Shown here: positions 14,717-23,000 of the stretch, one piece after another | Numbering within the stretch: the first letter of the stretch is position 1 | Layout of the letters: every line of letters starts with the position of its first letter | DNA from: Paenibacillus phytohabitans | GTDB lineage: Bacteria; Bacillota; Bacilli; Paenibacillales; Paenibacillaceae | NCBI RefSeq assembly: GCF_013141775.1 | Contig: NZ_WHOB01000012.1 | Location: 1 to 64,000, forward strand | Length of the DNA: 64,000 nt | Direction: 5' to 3' | Notes under the pieces: model-generated | Seen by the model: only the letters and a program-made list of their open reading frames with translations | Database searches by the model: none | What the model was told of the DNA's origin: nothing | Program-made: the position numbers and the translations under genes

Positions 14717-16461
14717 AAGCTCTAATGATGGGTAATGAGGCAATTGCCAGAGGCGCTTATGAAGCAAATTGTAAAATCATTTCATCCTATCCCGGAACAC
14801 CGAGTACGGAAATAGTCGAGAGCATCAGTGTCTATGAGGGCGTATATGCCGAGTGGGCACCTAACGAAAAGGTAGCGCTGGAAGTAGCAGCAGGCGCCTG
14901 TATCGCCGGTATCCGCAGCCTGACCACCATGAAGCACGTAGGGGTGAATGTGGCGGCAGATCCGTTGTTCAATATGACCTACGAAGGTGTAAATGCCGGT
15001 CTGGTCATTGTTTCGGCAGATGATCCCGGGATTCATTCCTCGCAGAACGAACAGGACAACCGCATTTATGCCAGTCATGCCAAGATGCCGCTACTCGAGC
15101 CGACCAGCTCTCAGGAATGCAAGGATATGATTGTCGAAGCCTATGAGATCAGCGAGCGCTTCAACACGCCTGTCCTGTTCAGAACCACAACCCGGGTGTC
15201 CCATTCGAAGGGGATTGTTCACTTTCAGGAAGACCTGGCGGTAGAGGAGAAATTCAGAACCTATAAGAAAAACAAGCTGGACAGGCTGCTCCTTCCGGCC
15301 ATCTCCAGAAAGCGGCATCTGGAAATCGAAGCGAATCTTCTGGATATTCAGGCGTACTCCAATTCCTACCCTCTTAATGTAATAGAGTACAGCTCCCCGG
15401 AGATCGGCATAGTGACGAGCGGAATATCCTATCAATATGTTAAGGAAGTGTTCGGAGATACGGTATCCGTGCTGAAGCTGGGTATGAGTTATCCTTTTCC
15501 GGACGAGAAGGCCAAAGAATTCGCTGCATGGGCCAAAACAATCTATGTCGTCGAGGAGGGCGAGCCCTTCATCGAAACCTCACTTAAAGCGATGGGCATT
15601 GCCTGTACTGGTAAGGAGATCATTCCCGTCTGCGGCGAGCTGAACCCGGAAATTATCAGAAAAGCGATCACCCGTGAAGAATTCGACTGCTACGAGGGTG
15701 TCCAAGTACCGCCAAGGCCGCCAAGGCTGTGTGCAGGCTGCGGTTATCTCGGACTGTACAGCGCAGTCAAGCAGCACAGGGACATTATTGCCGCCGGAGA
15801 TATCGGCTGTTATACGCTGGGCGGCACCGAGCCGATCAAGGCGCTCGACACCGTGCTCTGCATGGGCGCTTCCATCTCTATGGCAACGGGCATGCAGCGG
15901 ACTCAGGATTTCAAACCGATGGGCAAGAAGGTATTCGCCTTCATCGGTGACTCCACCTTTTTTCACTCAGGTATGACCGGACTGCTGAACGCAGTTTACA
16001 ACAAGACCCCGATTGTCATCTGTATCCTGGACAATCGCTCCACATCTATGACCGGCAATCAGGAGAACCCGGGCACCGGGCGCACACTGCAGGGCAGCAC
16101 GTCGGAAGTCATACGGATTGAAGATATCGTGCTCGCGCTAGGCATTAAACCGGACAACCTCAGAATACTAGACCCCACCAACCTCCAAGAAACGCAGCAG
16201 TGTGTGGACACAGCCAAGCACAGCACTGAACCGTTCGTAATCATCTCCAGACATCCTTGTGAACTTCTCAAAAGCAAAGCGGAACCCACAAAAAAATACA
16301 TCATTGACAATGTTACCTGTGTGAATTGCAAAAAATGCACTATGCTAGGCTGCTCGGCAATCAAAATTGTGGACCGCCAAATCATGATTGATCCGCTGGA
16401 CTGCAAGGGCTGCAGCATCTGCCAGCAGGTTTGTCCCTATGACAGCATTAAGGAGGCTTAA
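14713..16461 (+). CDS. iorA: Indolepyruvate ferredoxin oxidoreductase, alpha subunit
   Basis: A 582-residue thiamine-diphosphate enzyme. With IorB it converts an arylpyruvate (from Trp, Phe or Tyr) plus CoA to arylacetyl-CoA, CO2 and reduced ferredoxin. The N-terminal pyrimidine-binding domain (SSYPGTPSTEIVE, ADDPGIHSSQNEQDNR) is followed by the thiamine-diphosphate domain from about 345 (LCAGCGYLGLY; GDIGCYTLG near 362; GDSTFFHSGMTGLLNAVYN). A two-cluster ferredoxin domain lies at 536-580 (CVNCKKC...C and CKGCSICQQVCP). The length fits the family. GAGAGGA precedes the ATG. It opens the PKS operon. The enzyme is usually catabolic in anaerobes, so its placement here suggests it feeds an arylacetyl group to the polyketide line (inference). 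Confidence 0.93.
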   Translation: MKALMMGNEAIARGAYEANCKIISSYPGTPSTEIVESISVYEGVYAEWAPNEKVALEVAAGACIAGIRSLTTMKHVGVNVAADPLFNMTYEGVNAGLVIVSADDPGIHSSQNEQDNRIYASHAKMPLLEPTSSQECKDMIVEAYEISERFNTPVLFRTTTRVSHSKGIVHFQEDLAVEEKFRTYKKNKLDRLLLPAISRKRHLEIEANLLDIQAYSNSYPLNVIEYSSPEIGIVTSGISYQYVKEVFGDTVSVLKLGMSYPFPDEKAKEFAAWAKTIYVVEEGEPFIETSLKAMGIACTGKEIIPVCGELNPEIIRKAITREEFDCYEGVQVPPRPPRLCAGCGYLGLYSAVKQHRDIIAAGDIGCYTLGGTEPIKALDTVLCMGASISMATGMQRTQDFKPMGKKVFAFIGDSTFFHSGMTGLLNAVYNKTPIVICILDNRSTSMTGNQENPGTGRTLQGSTSEVIRIEDIVLALGIKPDNLRILDPTNLQETQQCVDTAKHSTEPFVIISRHPCELLKSKAEPTKKYIIDNVTCVNCKKCTMLGCSAIKIVDRQIMIDPLDCKGCSICQQVCPYDSIKEA

Positions 16462-16468
16462 GCGACCT

Positions 16469-17059
16469 ATGACAGCAGCTACAAGCATTATTTTAGCCGG
16501 TGTGGGCGGAAAAGGTGTCATTACTGTAACCAATGTGTTATCCCAGGGACTGGTTGCGCTCGGGTATGACGTGAAGGTCTCCGAGGTGCACGGTATGTCG
16601 CAAAGAGGCGGAAGCGTGCATGCACAGGTTCGTTTTGGCGACAAAATCTACTCTCCCCTGATTGAAATGGGCACAGCGGACTATATTGTCGGCTTCGATC
16701 AGATCGAAGCGCTGCGCTGGGGAAGCTTCCTGAAACAGGAGGGGCGGATGCTCGTCAATCTGGCAGAGCTGAATGAAGATACATACAAAGGAAAGTACGA
16801 GGACAACTTCAGCCGGTACAAGCATGTCACTTATGTCGAAGGAACTGCCATTGCCAAGGAAACGGGAAATGTGCGGAATGAGAATTTCGTCATGCTGGGC
16901 GCGCTGCTGCAGGCGCTTGGATTTGAATTCGATGTCTGGAAGAGCACGATGGAGAAGTATATCAAGAAGCAGTATCAGGAGGACAGCATTCTCTCTCTGC
17001 TTAGAGGGATGAGGGAACAACGGGTCGCCAGAGAAAAGGAGACGGTATATGAGCTCTAA
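16469..17059 (+). CDS. iorB: Indolepyruvate ferredoxin oxidoreductase, beta subunit
   Basis: A 196-residue partner of IorA and member of the gamma-domain family of 2-oxoacid:ferredoxin oxidoreductases. The start at 16469 (MTAATSIILAGVGGKGVITV) follows AAGGAGG; the frame is open from 16388 but only through iorA. GVGGKG and the conserved VHGMSQRGGSVHAQVRFG segment (about 41-57) are the family signatures. It begins 7 bases after iorA ends. Its last 11 bases overlap the start of the first PKS gene, so the three genes must be translated from one message. This coupling is the strongest evidence that IorAB serves the PKS. Confidence 0.93.
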   Translation: MTAATSIILAGVGGKGVITVTNVLSQGLVALGYDVKVSEVHGMSQRGGSVHAQVRFGDKIYSPLIEMGTADYIVGFDQIEALRWGSFLKQEGRMLVNLAELNEDTYKGKYEDNFSRYKHVTYVEGTAIAKETGNVRNENFVMLGALLQALGFEFDVWKSTMEKYIKKQYQEDSILSLLRGMREQRVAREKETVYEL

Positions 17060-20000
17060 GGCTTCGGCAAGCAAGCTTAAGCCGCGGAGGGCTGCAGCCG
17101 GGCAGGATGTGGCGATTGTGGGCATCGGGTGCAGATTCCCAGAGGCAGAGAATTACAGCAGCTACTGGAACAACATGATCAATCATGTGAATTCCGTCAA
17201 GCCTATCAGTTATGACCGCTGGCAGAACGGAAGATACGGACTGAAGAACGAGGCCGACCTCGGGTGGGACAATGAGCAGTTTGTGAAATACTGCGCTTCA
17301 TTATCCGGCATCGACAAGTTCGACAATACCTTCTTTAACTTGTCACCCAGAGAGGTGGCGAGCATGGACCCCCAGCAGCGGATTCTGCTAGAAGAAACAT
17401 GGCATTGTCTTGAGGATTCAGGGATTCCGCTGGCCGAACTCCAGAAGGAACGGACTTCTGTGTATGTCGGGGTTACCGGCAATGACTACGGTCTGATTGC
17501 ATTGACCGGTGGTGATAAGGTCGATCATTATGCTGGCCTTGGTAACTTCGAGTGTATTGCGGCGAACCGCATCTCGCATACTTTGGGCTTGACCGGAGAG
17601 AGCCTCTCTCTGGATACCGCTTGCTCCTCCTCACTGGTTGCTGTTCACAAAGCAAGACAGAATCTCCAGGCCGGAGAAGCGAAGTATGCCATAGCGGCAG
17701 GCGTGTGCCTGGCCTATCATCCTTGGCGGTACGTGACCTTCTCCAAGTCGAATATGATGAGCCGGGACGGACAATGCAAGGCTTTTGACGAGAATGCGGA
17801 CGGATTTGTGCAGGGAGAGGGCGTTGGCGTCCTGCTGCTGCAGAAGCTGGAGGATGCGGTGCGGGACGGCAACCATGTCTACGGCATTATCCGGGGAACG
17901 GCAGTGAACCACTGCGGCGCTTCACAGACCATCGCTGCACCGAGCATGAAAGCGCAGAAGGAATTGGTTGAAGCCGCTTTGCGGCAAGCCCGGGTAGATG
18001 CTTCGACCGTCAATTATATTGAGGCGCATGGCACCGGAACCGCTCTTGGCGATCCGATTGAAGTCGAAGCGCTGACCCAGGTGTTCAGGCAGTACACCGA
18101 TCAGGAACAGTTCTGCACCATTGGCTCGGTCAAGACCAATATCGGACATTTGGCAAGTGCCTCCGGCGTTGCCGGGATCATCCGGGTGCTGATGATGATG
18201 AAGCATAAGACTATTCCCAAGCTGCTCAACCTTAACGGTCTGAACCCGCTGCTGGACTGGGAGCATACCCCGTTTAAGGTAGCCACGGCCAACACGGAGT
18301 GGGTGCCGGTCAATGAAGATACACCGTTGCGGGCGGGTGTAAGCGGCTTTGGCTTCGGCGGAGTCAATGCCCATGTGATTCTTGAGGCGTACGAGCCGCC
18401 GAAACCGGCCAGAGCCAGTAACAAACCCGTACCTGGTGCGCAGCTCTTCACTCTCTCTGCCCTGAACAGCGACAGTTTGAACGAGAGTATAGCCGTCTGG
18501 AAGTCTCATGTGAATTCGCCGGAGATGGCGGACGTATCCATCGGAGAGTTATGCAAAACGCTGCTTGCAGGCAGACGCCATTGCCGGGAATACAGAATCG
18601 GCGCTGTCATCCGGAGCAGGCAGGAGCTAGCCGAGTATCTGCAATCCGCTGCCTCCGCTGTTGAGCGGCTGGAGCCGGGCCGCAAGCGCTGGTCGGTACA
18701 TTTCACCAATGTCATCTATACAGGATACACGGAGATTAAGAGCGTAATGGAAGAGCCGTATATCCGCGAAGTTCTTGAAGAGGTTATTGCCGAAACTGAG
18801 CTGCGCGGCGGGCCGGCCGCTATCCGGAGTGGCCTTACAATTGCCAAATGGAACAAGGATAAGCTTGCCGCCTACTCTTTCCTGATTAATTATACGCTGG
18901 CTAAAGTCCTGATGAGCCTGGGAGTTGAGGTTGAGACCGTGAGCGGTGAGCAGCAAGGGACGCTGCTCGCAATGGCGGTCAGCGGAATGATTACGCCTGT
19001 TCAGGCGTATGACATTCTGACCGGCAGGGCTACTCTTGCGGAAACGGTGCTGCAAAGACCGGAGCTGACCTTCATAGACCCTGTTCATCAAGTGAAGATT
19101 CACCGTATTAACATTGGCCCGGCGTATATTGCCGGCTTGCGCAATGTATGTATCACCGGTGCTGACGCTGCGGCGTTCAGGCATTATGTGGAGAAAGCCA
19201 GAATACTCAGCCGGACCCAATTTACCTTTAAGAAATATTTGCGGGATTGGGATCAATCCCCGGCACTGCAGGCAGCGAAGCTGTCCACAGACTCGCTGCT
19301 GCATCAGGAGCGGTTGTTAGCTGCCGGTGAGGGCGGCGAGGCAATGGAGCGGCAGCGTGTTCTTCTGCTGTTGATCGCCTACGGTTCGCTGCTGAAGCTG
19401 AATCAGAAATGGGATTTGTCGGAACGCATCACTTTAAGTGATGCGCGGCTGAGTGAATGGGTCCAGCTTGTTCTGGATGAGGTCATATCCAAGGAAATGG
19501 CCGTCCGGCTGTTAACTTCCTCTGATGAGGAAGAAGCTGGAGTACTCGAAGCTGTCCGGAATCAGCTCAATGAACGGCAGGATCAGCTGAATTTAAATGT
19601 CCCCTATACCTGTCTGCATGAAGCCAATCAGCATATGGACGAAATTTCCGGGCCCGCAAGCTGGAGAGAGCAGCTTCAGGAGCAATGTGCCGCGCAGAGC
19701 GTCCTGCAGTCTGAGGTGATCCGGCTGTGTGCAGGGGATAAGGAAACGGCAGCATTATCGCCTCAGAGTGACGGAGTCTTCGGGTTCCATGAGGTTCTGC
19801 TGAAGCTATGGCTGGCTGGGGCAGATTTAGATTGGAGCAGGCTGTATCCCGGCGGAAGCTTCAAGAAGCAGCCATTGCCCGGCTATGCCTTCAACCGTTC
19901 TTCGCATTGGATGGCGGCCCCTCAGGCTGCTCCGGCTCAGAGCCATCCGATGATTGATCTGGCGAAGTCCAGCCCGGAGCGGCTGCTCTTCGTGAAGACG

Positions 20001-23000
20001 CTTAAGGTGAGCGATTTCTATGTTGGCGAGCATGTTGTGGATGAACGGGTGATTTTGCCGGGAGTCGCTTATCTGGAGATGGTCAGGGCGGCAGGCGAAT
20101 TCGCGGCCAGGACGCAGGTGCATTCCATTAAGGATGTGCTATGGGTGAACCGGCTGGAAGTGGCCGATACACGGGATGCCTATATTCAGCTCACTCCCGA
20201 ATCAGGGCATATGAAGTTCCAGGTATATACCGCGGAGAACGGCACCCGGCTTATTCATTGCACGGGCAAGCTCTATACCGGGACTGGACAGCAGGCGGAG
20301 CGGCGCAGCTTCAATCTTGACGCTATTCAGGCCCGGGGCGGAGTCAGAATTGCCAAGGATTTCTGCTACAACGAGGTGTTTGGCAGCTCTATCGGTTTTC
20401 AATATGGACCAAGCTTCCAGGCTACAACAGAAGCACTGTGCGGAAGCGGAGAATCGCTGGAGAAGCTCGACCTTCCTCCGGACCTGCTGCCTGCATTTAG
20501 CCAATATATGCTGCACCCGTCCCTTGTCGATGCTGCGCTGCGGGCAGTGACCTGGATCGGCGGAGCCGAAGCATACAAGCAGCTAAGATTGCATATTCCG
20601 TTCGCACTCGGCGAAGTCCGCATCTACGGCTGGCTGACGCCAAGCTGCTATTCATATGCGGAGATTGTACCGGAGACCGCAGGCAAGGCAGCGGGGATGA
20701 AGCGTTTCAATGTCTATATTCTGAATGAGCAGGGGGAAGTGCTGGTGGAAGCCAGAGACTTCACGATCCGGGCCATTCAGCCGACCAATGCGGTTAGTGC
20801 GGCAAGCCGCATTCACCTGTACACCGAGCGCTGGCAGGAAGCACAGCTTCCGGAAGCCGGGGGTCTTGGCGGCCATAGTGAAGGGATCAGCAAGGCTGAA
20901 GTGAAGAATATGCTGTATTTGGTCCGGGACAAAGCAAAGGCTCACCGGCTGGCAGAAGCATTCGCCCGGGAGCATACGGTGCCGGACAACATCATTATTG
21001 TGAATCCGGGAGCGGAGTACAGCGCAGCTGCAGGAAGTCTGGAATACAGCATCCGGCCTGAACAGGAAGCGGATTATGGCAGGCTGCTCACGGAGCTGCT
21101 GGCTAAGGGGATAAGGATTGACGCTATTCTGTATGAGTGGGATGGGGAACAGGCAGAGATCCTGAACGCTTTTTATCCGGTTCTGTATCTGTTCAAGGCG
21201 GTTACTCAGCTCTATTCCCAGGAACAGGTCCGCTTCTTGCTTGGCGCAGTCCGCAGCGGCAGCCAGCCGGGAGCGGGAATGCTGCGGGGGCTGTCCAAGG
21301 CCTTTCAGGCCACCAACCGCAGCTTCATCCCGTCCGTAATCTATTGCGACCATGCTGAAGAAATTCCGTTCTACGCGGCGCAAGAGCTGCTGTACCGCAA
21401 GCAGGCGTCTTTTGTGGAAATTAGTTATTCAGGCGGAGCGAGAGCCGGCCGTGTGATCCTTCCGCTGGAGTCATTACCGGAAGCAGAGTTCAGCGGTTTC
21501 CGCAAACAGGGTACCTACCTGATTACCGGCGGAATGGGTAAGCTGGGACTTGCCGTGGCCGAATTTGCCCTGCGGAATTATGAAGCCAATGTGGTGCTGA
21601 CCGGAAGATCCGCACTGGATGAACCGAGAAGCCGTGAGCTTGAGCGGCTGCAGAGTTATCCCGGGCAGGTTATTTACTTGCCTGGTGATATCGCGGAGCA
21701 GCAGACTGCCGCAGAGATCGTGGCGCAGGCCCAACAGGCTTTTCATTCCATTCACGGCGTTATTCATTGTGCCGGAGTGCTCGGTGAGCAGCCGCTGATG
21801 GAAGCCAGTCCTGAACAGATGGCAGAAGTGCTGCTGCCCAAAATCCGGGGTGCGATCAACCTGGATGAAGCTACGCAGCTGGAGAAGCTGGATTTCTTCG
21901 TGTTTTTCTCGTCCATTTCCGCAATCATTGGAGATTTCGCCAGAGGTACTTATGCGGCGGCGAACAGCTATCTCGACCGCTTTGCCTTACTCCGGGCTGA
22001 GCAGGTTAAGGAGGGTATGCGTTCAGGTGCCTCGCTGTCGATCAACTGGCCGGTGTGGAATGACGGCGCGATGCAGTTGTCCGGAGAGGAAGCCGTACAA
22101 TACCGCCAGCAGGCCGGGATGGAGCAGCTGGATACACAGGCCGGTCTTGAACTGCTGGAGCAGCTGATCCGCACGGGCGAGTCCCGTATCATTGTAGCCT
22201 GCGGAGAACGGCAGCAGCTGAGCATGGTACTTGCGGCAGTTACAGAAGAGAAGCCGCAGCAGGAGAGGGTGCTGAATGCTTCCGCGCAGAGTGTTCATGA
22301 GCGGCAGCGGGCAGCAGCGGTAACGGTAACGGGCGGGGCAACAGCTCCACTGAAGCTTCCGGTTCCGCCAATCCAGCAGCAGCAGCCGCTTCATAGTGGT
22401 CTTGTCCCCAACGTTAAGGTGGAGGAAGCTATTCAGCAGTACTTGAAGGGAGTCGTGTCGCAGGCGACCGGGGTTCCGGCAGTGCAGCTTGAAGCCTCAG
22501 CCGACTTCTCCAAATACGGCATCGATTCCATCATGATCATGGAGCTGAATGGGATCCTGGGCAAAGACTTCTCCGATTTGCCAAGCACACTTTTCTTTGA
22601 ATACAGCACGATTGCCCTTCTGGCGGCATTCTTTATGGATAATCATGCGGAATTCTTTCAGCAGTCCGCCGTTGAGTCAGGGCAGAGTAGGGAAACGGAG
22701 CAACAAGAAGCAGTAGTGGATGAAGCGGCGGAACAAGTGATGCCAGAAACGGTGTCAGCAGAAACGGGAACTCTCCAGGAAGCGGCTGTAAAAGAGGAAG
22801 CTGCCCCCGCCATGTCCCGGCATCAGGGTGCAGAAGCAGTAAGCGGGGATATTGCGATTATTGGCTTGAGCGGACAGTACCCGATGGCGGATACGCTGGA
22901 GGAATTCTGGGATGTGCTAAGCGGGGGGCAGGACTGCGTTACAGAGATTCCGCCGGAGCGCTGGGATTACCGCAAGGATTACCATCCTGAGAAAGGCAAG

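Noticed and set aside
18690..19260. Functional cis-AT in module 1
   Set aside because: There is no GHSxG serine and no GQGSQ motif; all other modules also lack an AT.
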